Positions 33,994 through 45,902 are shown, numbered from the stretch's first letter. The stretch is 64,000 bases of DNA from Lentinus brumalis (GCA_001792895.1 MARA01000052.1:62001-126000), one strand, 5' to 3'. Numbers and translations: made by a program. Notes: generated by a model not told the origin, from the letters alone.

Positions 33994-34704
33994 GTGGGCC
34001 ACTACTGGCAACAACGATTGATGGATTATTGTACAAGTAGAGTGCCCTGCTGTCTTTGACCTGTAACATATGCTCCTTATACCAGTAAATATTGCCAGTT
34101 GTAGTCTTAGCACAGCCACATAATTAAGATAGTGTGTGTCATCCTAAGTCTGACCTGCAATCCATCCTGTTCCCATGTTCAAAATGTCATACAATGATGC
34201 TTTACCGACTATAGAACGCCAGTAAGTACTGTTGAGCTTATTCATAGCTAAGTTTGTCATCAATATGCAGAGCTATGTTATTAGAAGTATAAGGGATGGT
34301 CATTTGCGGAGTTTTCGGAGATATTGAGCGCTTATATGCGCTTACATAAGCTGGCTGCACTGCTGGCCTGGTCGCACCCTCCTGTGCGGCCAGCTCAGCA
34401 TGCAAGCTTTCGGGTTTATCGGATTTTGGGGTGCCTATTTGACGTAATAGTGCTAGTAATACTTGCATAAGTAACTGGGTCTTATGGGGCATCAAACAGC
34501 ACTCAATTTGGTAGCCCTAACCCTATGCGAGTGTCTAAGCAGTAAGTACTTGTTGTTACATGTGATGATGTAATAATAAGCCCTAACATTAGTGCTCATA
34601 AGCTGAGTCCAAATGTTATTCCCACGGGGATCGTTTCCTGTGACAGCGTCTATTGGTGTATCTCGAACATAAAGGACGATTTTTTCGTTCCTCATCAATC
34701 GTAA
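33994..34704 (+). repeat. Repeat family E, copy 2
   Basis: Same orientation and ends as 1827-2551, with many transitions. Directly after its right end lies CTATTGCAATAGACCTAC, the (reverse-complement) end of a family R element, so R and E elements are physically associated. Confidence 0.75.
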
Positions 34705-35890
34705 TCACTATTGCAATAGACCTACAATAGCAGCTGCGATACTGGTCCATCCAAGCCTTGTGGTTCTGCCCAGATGATCTTGTGTCCTGACCCACCAGCA
34801 TGGCATGGTGTACAAATGTCAAGCATTTTGGGTGCTTCCATCAACTCACTGGAAGGAAGGTTATTGACTATGTACTCCACCAAGTCTCCCATGACCCCCA
34901 CAATATGGATGCATCAGTCTCCATTGAGCTTGTACATGAGGAAGGACAAAGTGGAACATCTTTGGGGGAGCATAAGGGGACCTTGCACATGCTGGAGCAG
35001 GTTTCCAAGACTTGTCCTCACCAATGTACACCGTGTGCAACAGTGCTGCTGCTTCAAAGAGTGGATGACTGTCCTCTGTCGCCTGGACAGCATATCTGTC
35101 TCATTGGAGCATACGGCCAACAGGGACAATACCATGCAGTGGCACATAGACATCCATCTTGCTGCACACAAAAGCCTTGTGAGCAAAAAGTCTTTGAGTG
35201 GCCGAGCCAGAAATGATACCGTTGCAGCAGTCTAGAACCTGCAAGAACTGGCTCAGCTACATGATCCACCAACCAAGGGATGCAGCAGCACTCCACTTGC
35301 GAGCAATGTACACGTCGACGGTGCACAGCATGGACAAACTGAGTGGCTGGAGCTTCATGTTAAGATTTGGAGTGAGGCCAGAGAAGAAGGCATCTATGGA
35401 CTCTGGCTGGGATCCAAGTAGGTAAAGCTCGAAGAAGGACAGCATCTGCATCGTCGGACCTGTGGTTTTCCTGGTATCATGAGAACCCGAATGGGTGCAA
35501 AGTGTGTTGGTGTATGAACATGGTCTCTTACTTACTCTTACTTACTTTCACTACACTGTCAAAGCACATGCAGTGCTCTACATACTTCTTTCTCTTCTAT
35601 TTCACTTCTGAACACATTCTCTTTGCTTACATACATTCATCATGATCAGATCACTACAATACTCAAAAACCCCCGAGCCTCTCCGCACTCCCCTCATTGT
35701 TCTTTCCCCCGAATGCTGAGGTGAGCTAGTTTCTGGTACCATACCATACATGTCATGCTCATGCACATGTAGCAATTCATTTGTTTGTCTTCCAGGTACT
35801 TCAGCTTTTATACATTGTTGTTCTTTCCCCCAAACACTGAGCAATTCATTTGTTTGTCTTCCAGACTTGTATTGCTGCTGGGTCTAACCA
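34705..35890 (-). pseudogene. Coding-like minus-strand debris, unrecognised
   Basis: Read on the minus strand, short protein-like stretches appear: MLCTVDVYIARKWSAAASLGWW near 35300, FAHKAFVCSKMDVYV near 35170, and ICTPCHAGGSGHKIIW near 34790. The cysteine pattern suggests part of a transposase or similar protein, but I cannot assign a family. Around 35697-35865 a leader-like stretch contains two copies of AATTCATTTGTTTGTCTTCC, probably belonging to the Copia element that starts at 35900. Confidence 0.3.
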
Positions 35891-35899
35891 CCATAGATT

Positions 35900-36508
35900 A
35901 TGAGCCCTGCTGACATGTCACTCACCACTCAGTTTGCCACCTCAAACCTCTACACCATTCCAAAGCTCGCACCCGATGGAGCCAACTGGGTCACATACAA
36001 GGAACAGATCTTTGTGGTGATGGGAGCTCGTGGGTCAATGCAGCATCTTCTTGGTACAGCACATTGTCCCCTGCTCCCCCTCCCTGGCCTCATGCTCCTG
36101 CCCAGACTGCTGCCATGGCTGCTGTTCCCCCTTCTACTTCCCCTCCTCCGAGTCCCACGTTGTCAGCTTCCACAGCCAGCACCAGACAAGCAGCTGCCAC
36201 CACGTCGAGCACTGCTACAAGTATGACTGTTGGAGGGCTGTCCATAGCGACTGGCAGAGGGCCTCCCATAGTGACTGGTGGAGTCGCATTCACTAGCACA
36301 GCTGCTGGTGCGACCGGAGTGGTTATGGCCTCTGCTTCTGCTGCCACTGTGGCACCATTGGCGAAGGGTTCCAATGCGGTGTTGGACAAGGACTACTTAA
36401 AGAAGGTCGAGGAGGCTGAGGAGAAGATCAATGAGTTCGATCAGCATGAATGGTTGACACACCAACAGATCTACAGCACAATTGGTGACTCGCTGCTCTT
36501 GAGGGTTA
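35900..36508 (+). pseudogene. Copia gag, N-terminal part
   Basis: Opening as above, then LLGTAH and a shift into a Thr/Ala/Ser-rich spacer, then LDKDYLKKVEEAEEKINEF and IYSTIGDSLLLRV. The last codons are duplicated as the target site of the solo LTR. The gag forms the particle that packages element RNA. Confidence 0.75.
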
Positions 36509-37253
36509 TGTTACATTCCATGCCCACAAGTCATCAACTCCGGTCTGAACCCACTCCGGACTCCGCAACTCCAGTTCATTCTTACATGTGTTACTATCCT
36601 CGATCACTTCACCCCTTATCGCCTTCTTACTTGACCCGGACCCCGGACCATCTGATTCCGCTTGCATCTGCCTCCATGATCAGACTCCGTCTGCTTCCGT
36701 TTATTCGATCATCTTCAATTGTATCCGTCCTTCATTCGATCTTACTATACATTGTATTGGTTGATTGTCTGCTTCCGCCCCACTCCAGTTCCGTACCTCC
36801 TTTACTTATGTCTTGGCTACTCCTCTCCAGACTTTTGGACTTTACTATATAAGCCTCCTTGTAGCCACGCTTAGACTTCAGTTCTGATATCCCGTTACAC
36901 TCCCCATTACGACTCTGAGCTCAATCTATTCTGTTTGCTCTCTCTCAACGTCCGATCCTTCCGACCGGACCTCTGACCTCTGACCTCCAACCTCCAACCT
37001 CCGACTCCAACTTCTGCGTGACTTCTATCTTTGGCTTGACTTCTTATCTCTGGCTTGACTTCTCTCTTGCTTGGTAATATCTCTTGCTTATCTTCTTACT
37101 CGTTGCTTGCTCCGGTATAAACCCCGGTTCTCTTGTCTGTCTTAAATTGAAGACCTTCGTGGATCCTCAAGGCATTGATCAATAGCTTCGCCAAAGTCTT
37201 CACCCTCAGCGCGTCTCGTTCCGGACTTCGTCCCGGCGTGCACGGTCTTAACA
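36509..37253 (+). mobile_element. Solo LTR inserted in Copia gag, with 5-bp target duplication
   Basis: 745 bp beginning TGTTAC and ending TTAACA, flanked on both sides by GGTTA (36504-36508 and 37254-37258). A TATA-like TACTATATAAGCC lies at about 36840. Downstream there are CT-rich tandem motifs (GACCTCTGACCTCCAACCTC). The features are those of a Gypsy- or Copia-type LTR left after recombination between two LTRs. Orientation is assigned from the TATA box. Confidence 0.9.
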
Positions 37254-37840
37254 GGTTAAGTACTTACCTCGAGTGGCTGATGTATGATTGATGGTGACCA
37301 ACAAGTTCAAACGGAAGTCAGAGATGTACTCCAACATGATCTGTACATGCCTCCTCAACACAAAATGCAAGGAGGGCACGAACATCTGCAACCACCTTGA
37401 TCTGATGTGTAAGCTCCGCAAGCAGCTCACTTTGATGTGCGCTCCATACCCAGATGTTGAGTTCTCTGCCGCTCTCTTCCAGTCTCTCCCCAACCTTACG
37501 GATCTCTTCTCATGTTGCTATCTACAGCCATCCACATTGCATGCAACCCCTGACCCCAATTGACGTCATTCAGGCTGTCGATGAGGAGTATGATCAATAG
37601 AAGTCCAACCCAGAGGCACCGTCCAAGTCTGCTCTCTTCACTGGTGCTCCCTCATTCAGATTCAAGTCAAAGAAGGATGTGGAGTGCTTCAACTGCCACA
37701 AGAAGAGTCATGTCAAGACAGACTGCTGGAGGAAAGGCGGAGGAAAGGAGGGACAAGGTCCTCATGATCAGATGCCGAAGGGAGGCGGACACAAGCATGG
37801 AAGAAAGGAGCGAGCGCAAACATGGCAACCACTCAGGAGA
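37254..37840 (+). pseudogene. Copia gag, C-terminal part with zinc knuckle
   Basis: Resumes as KYLPRVADV, a stop where relatives have Trp, then LMVTNKFKRKSEMYSN and gag helices (CKLRKQLTLM). The knuckle at about 37682-37723 reads CFNCHKKSHVKTDC, a full CX2CX4HX4C. Stops near 37561 and 37599 break the frame. Confidence 0.8.
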
Positions 37841-37889
37841 ATGAACATGTATTTGCAACAAAATTGGGATTGCGCCCACGGCCTGCATT

Positions 37890-38145
37890 GTGTCTGATGT
37901 GGAGGAGGTCCACATCCACAACAGTGGTGCTTCATGTCATCTCTCACAATATTGCAACACCTTCATCTGCTACTCTGAGCTCAAGCCTCCAGTCTCCATC
38001 ACAGCAGCAAATGGACCCACCTTTATGGCGGTTGGTGAAGGGTGTGTCGGTGTTAGGTGCCGAATGGAGACACAACCAGCATGCTCGAGTGCATGTTGCA
38101 CACTCCAGATCTCCTTTCTGCTTATTGTTGCTGCTTGACTGGTAA
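37890..38145 (+). pseudogene. Copia protease remnant
   Basis: DVEEVHIHNSGASCHLSQYC and ITAANGPTFMAVGEG match the start of Copia proteases, where D-S-G-A-S-C-H holds the catalytic aspartate. Here it is N-S-G, so the active residue is lost. The sequence then leaves the family. Confidence 0.75.
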
Positions 38146-38900
38146 ATTTGCGTAATTACCTATGTAAATTAGCAATGGGTAAATCAACCCAACCAATTTC
38201 CCCACACACTAGGAGCATTCTAGGAAGGACCGTGATATTACGCATCTGCAGGTTGATTTGGAGGAAATGGGGGCTAGGAACACCATTTTCAAGGCACAAT
38301 TGAACAACACAATTGATGTGCAATTTGTGTGCAACATCAAGGTTTCTCTGCTGACAGATGAACATCAGTGCGAACAGTCTGCACTCAGGGCTGTGCATGC
38401 ACGACAACTCAAGGCTCTCAGGGATGCTCATGTTGAAGAGCTCGCTCAACAGCATGCTGCGATTGACACCATGGAGAAGTGGAAGTATACCACATTCAAG
38501 GGCATGTATTTCTGCAATATGGCGAACTTCAGCAAGACAACTGGAGCCCTCAGAGCAGAGCTCGTTGCTCTATGCCAGTCTATGGCAAGATTCTACTGCT
38601 CTGATCAATGGACTATGGGCACAGCTAAATGCCGCGGAGCAAGCTGCCTTGGTGCAGACTGGGCAAATCATAGTGAGTTGCTTGTTGCAGGCTTTGGCTG
38701 ACGAGCATTGGCAGTAGCAACAACTTGCAGGGCCTCCAGCGGACCGAGGTACATGGAATTCTCAAACTGCATTTTTGGCAACACCACAGATAGATTTATG
38801 TCTCAGTGAGACCTTCGTCAATAGCTGGAAGATGTTGAGGGTACCTATCCTGAACTTTGAAGTGCACCATATATAAAGCTGGATTGGCCACGAGTATGTA
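38146..38900 (+). pseudogene. Unrecognised coding-like segment with coiled-coil character
   Basis: One plus frame from about 38258 to 38701 is rich in Gln, Glu, His and Leu (LKALRDAHVEELAQQHAAID) and looks helical. It is not part of Copia integrase. No start, family or intact neighbours could be found. Confidence 0.3.
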
Positions 38901-38939
38901 GGGATGCTCATGCATCTATTAATGATGTTTACAGCACAC

Positions 38940-39940
38940 GACTGATCATTATTCAGGTCTTGCAAGCACTCCTCAAGCCCGATCCCTCAGGGCAAGCTGA
39001 GGTGAGCTGGTTAAGATTTGAGCATGTAAGTGCTTTCTTTTCATCTACTGCTGTCAGTGCTGACCTCTTTACTTTCACAGGTCCTCACAGACAACCTTGG
39101 ATTCACCTTGACCAAGGGTAAAGGCATCACAATGAAGTTTACACTGCTGCTGCAACTGGAAGGCCAACTGGCCATTGGCACCACACCATTCACTGTGAAG
39201 AAGGTACGTCTGCATCTGCAGCCCTCTGTAGCTAAGTACTAACTATGGTCCACAGCCTCCATGTGACATGTTCTCACCGCAAGGAGCACGCAAGTAAGTG
39301 TACTTCACACTTGTTGTCATCGTATCAGACTGCATTTGTCTACAGCCTGGGGTGCACACTGTGTAACACTCCATACAATTCACGCACAGACATGTTTGTC
39401 TGCAAATAGGATCCACTGTATTGACTGTCCCATCCGCTGTCTTGATGTACGTGCTATGCTATGCTGTACTCATCCTCGCTGTCCTGTTATACATTGCAGT
39501 GTTATTCTAATGCTACCTGGTTGATCCTGTTGTGTGCACTGCCTTTTTACCACACTGGTTTTGCAGCACCACTCTGAACTACGCCAAATGCTATGCATGG
39601 TCCAGGTCTGCCCAAATGGCCTTACTATAGCACAATGCAGTATGGATGAGGTCTCTGTGACCTGTGACACACCACATCAGTAAGTTGCAATATTTATTAG
39701 CTAAACTAAGCCTCTTGGAAGCTATTAGCAAATTTGAAGCACTGGTGATATTGCCACTCCCCCTAACCCGTTTGCTTTCAAATTTGGTGAGGATATACCT
39801 GAGCATACACTGCCATTGCTCCGAGATTCATACAGCAGATGGACAGGATATGAGCGAGAACAAGAGGGAGGACTCAAGCTGGACTTTGGGGTCACTTGGG
39901 AGGACACAGCCACAGGCCGTAAGCGCCCTTCTTAGGGCTA
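38940..39940 (+). pseudogene. Unrecognised multi-exon gene fragment with Cys-rich segment
   Basis: Coding-like exons are joined by good introns: VLTDNLGFTLTKGKGITMKF...TTPFTVKK, intron 39205-39255, PPCDMFSPQGAR, intron 39292-39345, then LGCTLCNTPYNS and FVC, later QVCPNGLTIAQCSMDEVSV, and finally FKFGEDIPEHTLPLLRDSY and WTGYEREQEGGLKLDF. The cysteine pairs may bind metal. One stop (TAG at about 39408) breaks it. I know no family. It lies next to the minus-strand Helitron piece and could be sequence carried by it, but that is a guess. Confidence 0.4.
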
Positions 39941-40148
39941 TTGGCCTTCCAAGTTGTGCTAAGATGTAGTAATGCAGGGTCCAGTTGAGAACCAGTCAAT
40001 AATTGCAACTGAACCGAAACTGCAAGCAAAAAGACTGGACCTGAACCTGAAACTTACTGGTCCAGTGGCAGTTCGGTTACTGGTCTTACCTTATCAGCCC
40101 GTAAATTATAACTGGTGGAACCAATCGTGACCAGTCTTAAACTGGATT

Positions 40149-40229
40149 GCCACCACAGAGGCTTGAACTGACATCCACTCTGACATGGCAATAAATGTCA
40201 GGCCTTGAACCAACTGGGCCATGACAGCT
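40149..40229 (-). repeat. tRNA-like sequence (possible SINE head), minus strand
   Basis: On the minus strand TGGCCCAGTTGGTTCAAGG resembles the internal A box and AGTTCAAGCCTC the B box of RNA polymerase III genes, at tRNA spacing. A 7-bp stem (CTGACAT / ATGTCAG) lies between them. The acceptor stem does not pair well, and downstream sequence down to about 39970 is unrelated to tRNA, which fits a tRNA-derived SINE better than a functional tRNA. Confidence 0.45.
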
Positions 40230-40320
40230 TACCATACAATACTGTTATTGACTTGTAATGCCAATATCTTGGCCTTATCAAGTGTCTATACTTACTGCCA
40301 TGACCTCGGCCACTTTGTAT

Positions 40321-40398
40321 GCTTTGTTGGCTCAGCTGTCAAGGTGCCCACTGCTCTGCTGTTGTTCTGAAGGCTCTGAGCTCAATTCCCCCTAGTGC
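40321..40398 (+). repeat. tRNA-like sequence (possible SINE head), plus strand
   Basis: TGGCTCAGCTGTCAAGG (A-box-like) at 40328-40344 and GAGCTCAATTCCC (B-box-like) at 40378-40390 have tRNA spacing. It points away from the minus-strand one 90 bp to the left. No acceptor stem closes, so a working tRNA is unlikely. Confidence 0.4.
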
Positions 40399-40524
40399 AA
40401 AATGTGTAGAATTGCACACTTGTAGTCATAGTAAGCAATGTTATAATTCTATTAGATTTGCAATTAAAGACTGGTTAAAACTGATGACTGGATGGTGGTT
40501 ATGGTCCATTTAACATTTGTTTGG

Positions 40525-43480
40525 CTCAAGGGCCTTGTAACTGGTGCATTTCCCAAAGAGTTCTTTACCAGGTTGATGAAACCGCAGAATCACATTAATG
40601 AAGTTGGTCATCATGATGTGAAAGGATTTCATGCATGCTGCAGGGTTCTTGGCTCTCATGGCTGTATGTTTCCACTGATTGAGGTCTTGGTGGTGCAATG
40701 AATTGTTAACATCGATGTCATGTCCAGCATACAGCCTCACCAGAGGATGATCTCGATCGGATGGGTTTTAATTTTATGAACAAGGTGGGAGTCCCTCTAA
40801 AGCTGATCACTCTACGAATCTGATTTCCCATTGCCAGCTTATATCCATTGGTGCCAGGCGGATCATGTGCACCCATGACAATGTCCTCATAATGGAGATG
40901 TCCTCAGGTGTCTTAGGCCTGTATTCTGGGTTCCATTTGAACGTGCCAGCAAGCTTGTCAAGTTGGTCTCTGTCTATGCACATCAGCTCACTGATAGTGC
41001 ATTCGCGCTGAGAGGCAGGTACTCTGAAGGTAACTGATCCAAACACTGCCTTCTTCACAAGGTTAGGGTCATCATGGAAACTGGGCAAGCTGTCAACACT
41101 CAAGAGATACTTCAGTTGTTGCTCTAGACTAAGCAGCCTCAGCCAACAAGGTTCATGGAAGCCTCCAATGCCCCATGGGTCCAGATGCAGAAACAATCAT
41201 GAGAGCAGGTGCAAATTGTTGAAATCAGATAAAAGGCAACTGCTGGCTTGCAACATGACGAATGAATGCACCACCATCCAAGCAATGAGAGAGCACCTGC
41301 ATGTGCAGCTGTTGATAATTTCCCGGGGTGTTGTCGCCATCCACAAACCTCATGTTCACCATCAGCATCTTATCATCTGTTGGACCAGGAATAACTTCAT
41401 GCCCCGGGACATAGCCATCTGTGGCACCTTTGATGGCATTGCTGAATTCAAGATGACCAATCTCCATTGAACATGGGACACCCTCATTGACACCTTCAGG
41501 ACCTGGACCAAACAATGCATTCAGGTTTGCCTCGTCAAGGCCATGGAAGCTCAAGCTGTCACACATGTGGTAAGCTGAATTCTGCACCATCAGGATGGTC
41601 ATGATTGTTCTCACTCACGTCTCCCAAACCAGCACTGGACGGAGCCCCTCTATCATTTTCGGAGTTGGCTTTGTTTTGTCCATGACCCCATGAACACTGC
41701 CTACATGGTGATATGCCAATGGGCGAAATGAGCAAATAAGACCACACAAATCTCCAGCCAAGAGCCATATGCACGTATTTTCAAAAATATGCAAGGAGGG
41801 AAGTGGTTCCTAACCAATCCTAACTGACAAAGACCTAAGTCCGAAAGGGGGCAACTCCGATGTAGAAGGAGGGGCCAGAGAGAGAGGAGGAAACAGAACA
41901 ATAGAGGCACGAAGTTGGAATGGTAGGAGGACTCAATGAGGTCTGCCTGAGTGGCGGGGAGACTACCGACGCACGAACGTGATGGGGTGGACCACGTAGA
42001 CCACGGAGGCAGTAGCGGACAGTACAGGCTTGAACTTATCAATCTGCTGCAGTATTGCTTTCTGATGGCAAGCACAGAGCAGAGAGACTCAGAGCTGAAT
42101 TGTGGGGAGAATGGAATCTGAATTGCTTTACCGCTATTGAGGGTACAAAACCAAAGCTATCCTAACAACAACACGCCAGCTTCAGAAGTTCCTCGCAAGC
42201 ACTTCTGAGCCAATAGGAAGGCACGGAGCCCCCTGCACGTGGACTTGCTGTCAGTACTAACCACAGCCAACCAACCACAGTGTGCACCAAGTTCCAACTG
42301 CCCCGAGGCACTGGCAACTGATGTTTATCCAAGATGGTGGTGGTGCAGAGCTCTAGTTCCGAAAAAATCTTCTGTGGTCAATTGTTGAGTGCAGACGACG
42401 TTCCAGATCACACCAGCCGTTCATCTGTGACCGATGTTGCATACGAGAACCTCGGAAGTGCAGTCACTGCAGTGTGGGACACTGTTGAGGACATAGACTG
42501 GCTGACAGGTTGCTGTGTGGTTCAGGCGGACATCAGAACTTGCTGTCTGTCCCGCTCTAGGAGAGGGCAATAGGAGCAACATTGGAGGCAAGAGGTAGGG
42601 GACTGTGACCTGCAGAACAGTGTAGACATCGGTAGGACAGTCGAGGGTGTTCAGCATACCCCTGCGGAAGCATTAGAGGGGCACAAATTCCAGGTTCAGA
42701 CAGGCTCGATACCTATTAACGGTGTCTCGTATCTTATCTAGTGATGGTGGAAGGATGTCATTCAAGTGAGTCAAATCCTGCAGGAACATGGCAAGGTTTC
42801 CCTTGAGACATTTCTGCTACAGCACAGGGTCTGTGCCATAGAGTGGATGTATCATGTCCCTTAATCTCCCATGAATGGAACAAAATCTTGCTGGCTTGAG
42901 CCTGCAAACAGAGCATACACTCCATCTGCATGGACTCTTCAAATGCAATCTTTGTGTCCTGGGGCAAGTGTTTATGCCCGTAATACAGGAAGTTAGCCAG
43001 AGCAAACTTTGGCATCTGCTTCCCCTCAATATCACGCCAACACTCAATGCAAACAAAGAGATATCCAGCCCCCTCTCAGTTTGTCAGGCCTTTTGGATGC
43101 AATATTGCTCCGCTGTCAGCTGCGTGTGCATATGATACCAGTAAGACATGTTCTGGCAGGACAATGTTCCGCAGTAACTCAAAATCAATCATACTGGGAT
43201 GGACAAGCTTGATCTCATGATGCGGCATACAAAGACCACAGATGGCACACACCAGTTCCACTATAACAGTGTTCAACATCAGCACCTGCCACTTCTGCAT
43301 GATAGACCATTGCACACTCTCAATGGCAACCTTTAAATGACCAGTATCATCCACGGCTGATTGCACTGGTCCCAAAACACCATCAGCAATGATGGCCCCC
43401 ACTGCACCCTCACTACTCTCTGACTGCCATTCAGCCCTAAGGGCAACTGCTTCTTGAACTTGTGCGAGCTGCTTGAACAC
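40525..43480 (-). pseudogene. Helitron Rep protein, N-terminal part, degenerate
   Basis: Read right to left: VCAICGLCMPHHEIK...ILHPKGLT and MPKFALANFLYYGHKHLPQD (the Cys-rich, DUF6570-like N-terminus of fungal Helitrons), LPPSLDKIRDT, a decayed stretch, HLDPWGIGGFHEP and LEQQLKYLLSVDSLPSFHDD (start of the Helitron_like_N domain), GYKLAMGNQIRRVISF, LYAGHDIDVNNSL and RAKNPAACMKSF...LFGKCTSY. Similarity stops just before the HUH histidines. Together with the plus-strand piece at 31440 it would make an almost complete Rep part. Many stops and shifts are present. Confidence 0.8.
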
Positions 43481-44139
43481 ATATTCGAATTGGCAGCATT
43501 TCTTGTTACATGCATGTCACTTGAGCAATTCCAATAAGTGAACCCTTGTTGCCTGACCTCTGCCACTAGGTACGCAAACTTGATGGCATCTACAGAGGAC
43601 CTTCAAGTCGATGGGACGCCAGTATAAAAACAGTGCTATCGCATCATGCAGTGTACAACACACAACAATATCTCCTGCTCTTGCATGACCACTGTGCATG
43701 TGGTCCGGACTTCCTGTTACCACCTCTTGAAGCTGGTATAATGCATCCAGCATATCACAGCAAATGATACAATGTACACCCCCAATATCCCACCCTTCAG
43801 AAGCATGTACATTGAGGTCGAAGTCAAGACTGATGGACATGAATGTCAAAACTACGTAGATACACCATGACAATGACACATTATCCCAAATAGCAACAGT
43901 CAATGGCAAATGACATGCATTGACAATAACAAGCAACACAAGCAATGATAAGCAATAATGAGCATTTATGACATGGATTCAAACTTCAATGTCAGAGGCA
44001 AGTAACAAGGATATATAAAAGAATCAGAGATTGAATGCTCCAAAGAAACACAAACACACTCACCATCCAGACCGAGATCAGCTATGAGAGGGTTCTGCAA
44101 AGGTGCAGTGCCCACCACCAAATCCTACTGATCTACCTG
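43481..44139. other. Unassigned; minus-strand open frame upstream of Helitron piece
   Basis: A minus frame (43517-43945) has hydrophobic N-terminal sequence but no domain I know. Near 43920-43965 there are a few CAAGCAATRA-like motifs also seen in the minisatellite at 48600. Confidence 0.3.
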
Positions 44140-44508
44140 CTGTTGTAGGTCTATTGCAATAGAGATTGGTAAATAGCCTGCACACTATTGCAACATGTAT
44201 CGGCTCCTGTGTACAGCTGCCCCAGAGGCCCCGGGAGCCACCATATTTTGTCTAATAAGGCAGCTGAGCTGATAGCCAGCCAGGCCTCCTTCTTGGGCGC
44301 CTTTTTGGCTTTTTTTGGCCTCTACAGCCACAACCACAATAGCCCCAGAGCCCATAGTGGCTGTGCTATACCAACCTCCCAGCACTTTTTTTGTGTTGTT
44401 CTGGCCCAATATGGCAACTTACTGATGATGGCTCTCAGTGAATGTTCCTGCCACCTTATTACCTTCAATTCCTATCTGTTTTACATAAGAGTAGTTGCAT
44501 TGGATTCG
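44140..44508 (-). repeat. Short repeat family R, copy 3
   Basis: Same orientation as 8905-9226 and complete at both ends (CTATTGCAATAG at 44151; TTTTACATAAGAGTAG and GCATTGGATTC at the right). Confidence 0.8.
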
Positions 44509-45539
44509 CAGAATGGCCCATAACTCCACCATCTTTGGTCCAATAAGCAAATCTGTACCACAGAAATGGTCACATGGGATGGTGCTTCAATAAATGTGTT
44601 CGGAGATTTTTAGGTGGAAAGATGTTGATATAAGTGGTACAGAATGACCAGGAAGATGGGCTACTGCAGCAACTGATATTCAGGTTCTACCCATCTGCCC
44701 ACATATTACATGGTCTCAGAAGTCAAGATACATATTGAATATCATGCTGTGCATCCATTTATGGCACCATACACTTGTTTAAGTGGCTGAATCTGTGTCA
44801 ACAATGATATAGAACGTTAAGATGGGTCTTAATTTAGGCACTTTTTGGACAATCTGGCTTATATCTCAGTGTTGATTGCTCTGTTTGGCCTGGCAGAGAC
44901 TGTTCCAGAGAGCTGCATATTTGTAGGACCTAGTGGTTGCATCACATTAATTATCCATGGAGGCAACATGTGGTGATCTGCCAACCATTGCTGATCATTG
45001 ATATGAATACCAGTGAATCAATCCAAGCCCAATAAAAAATTGATTTTTGACTGGGTACATGTATGTCTGCTGTATTGTAGGTTATGCAATGATCTCTTTG
45101 TACATCATGAGCTCATTCATTAGGCTTAGTTTCCTCCCAAGTCACGATATCAACATAAAGCCCAAATTGCTGAAGCCATTGTAAATGATATATAGTTGCC
45201 CACTATACATAAAGATTATAATATATTGCCTGCTAGCATGTAAATGATTGCAGGGAAAATGGAGCAGCTATGAACATGGTTGAGGTTATAAAGCGGCAGG
45301 TTGATCTAGCAGAAGTACATCATTTTACTGAATTATATGGTGCTACAACAGATGATATCAAAAGGAGACACTTTTTACCTGCTCAGACATGTTAGACATG
45401 TCCAAATTGAATAGAAAGTGACCCCAATATGCACTATTTATTGTATGCGACTACATTTCAGTAGTATTGTGAGTATGCAGCAGTTGTGAGAGCATGCCAC
45501 CTATTTTACATAGCACCAGTAGATAGGGCATTAAACTGT
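44509..45539. other. AT-rich spacer between inverted family R copies
   Basis: No gene recognised. The two R copies on either side are in opposite orientation and could form a large inverted repeat with this ~1 kb as loop. Confidence 0.35.
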
Positions 45540-45902
45540 GAATCCAATGTGCCTACTTTTATGTAAAACAGATAGGAATTGAAGGTAATAAGGTGGCAGG
45601 AACATTCACTGAAGAGCCATCATCAGTCAGTTGCCATATTGGGCCAGAACAACACAAAAAAAGTGCTGGGAGGTTGGTATAGCACAGCCACTATGGGCTC
45701 TGGGGCTATTGTGGTTGTGGCTGTAGAGGCCAAAAAAAAGCCAAAAAGGCGCCCAAGAAGGAGGCCTGGCTGGCTATTAGCTCAGCTGCCTGATTAGGCA
45801 GAATATGGTGGCTCCCCGAGCCTCCGGGGCCCCTGTACACAGGAGCCGATACATGTTGCAATAGTGTGCAGGCTATTTACTGGTCTCTATTGTAATAGGT
45901 AT
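45540..45902 (+). repeat. Short repeat family R, copy 4
   Basis: Inverted relative to copy 3. It ends GGTCTCTATTGTAATAGG, with one change in the terminal palindrome. Confidence 0.8.

Larger units (their letters stand above)
35900..38145 (+). mobile_element. Copia element fragment (gag-protease), copy 2
   Basis: A different Copia lineage from the 10044-15222 element. Gag starts MSPADMSLTTQFATSNLYTI and has the usual KLAPDGANWVTYKEQI opening. It contains a solo LTR insertion, continues with gag helices, a zinc knuckle and a protease-like stretch, and then stops. Neither integrase nor reverse transcriptase follows, and no LTR edges are visible. Confidence 0.8.

Noticed and set aside
40149..40398. 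Functional tRNA genes
   Set aside because: Internal box-like sequences are present, but acceptor stems do not pair and the anticodon loop of the minus-strand one has eight bases.
44140..45902. One large transposon with family R copies as its terminal inverted repeats
   Set aside because: R copies also occur singly elsewhere (8905, 33648), and the enclosed ~1 kb has no coding sequence or matching target duplication.
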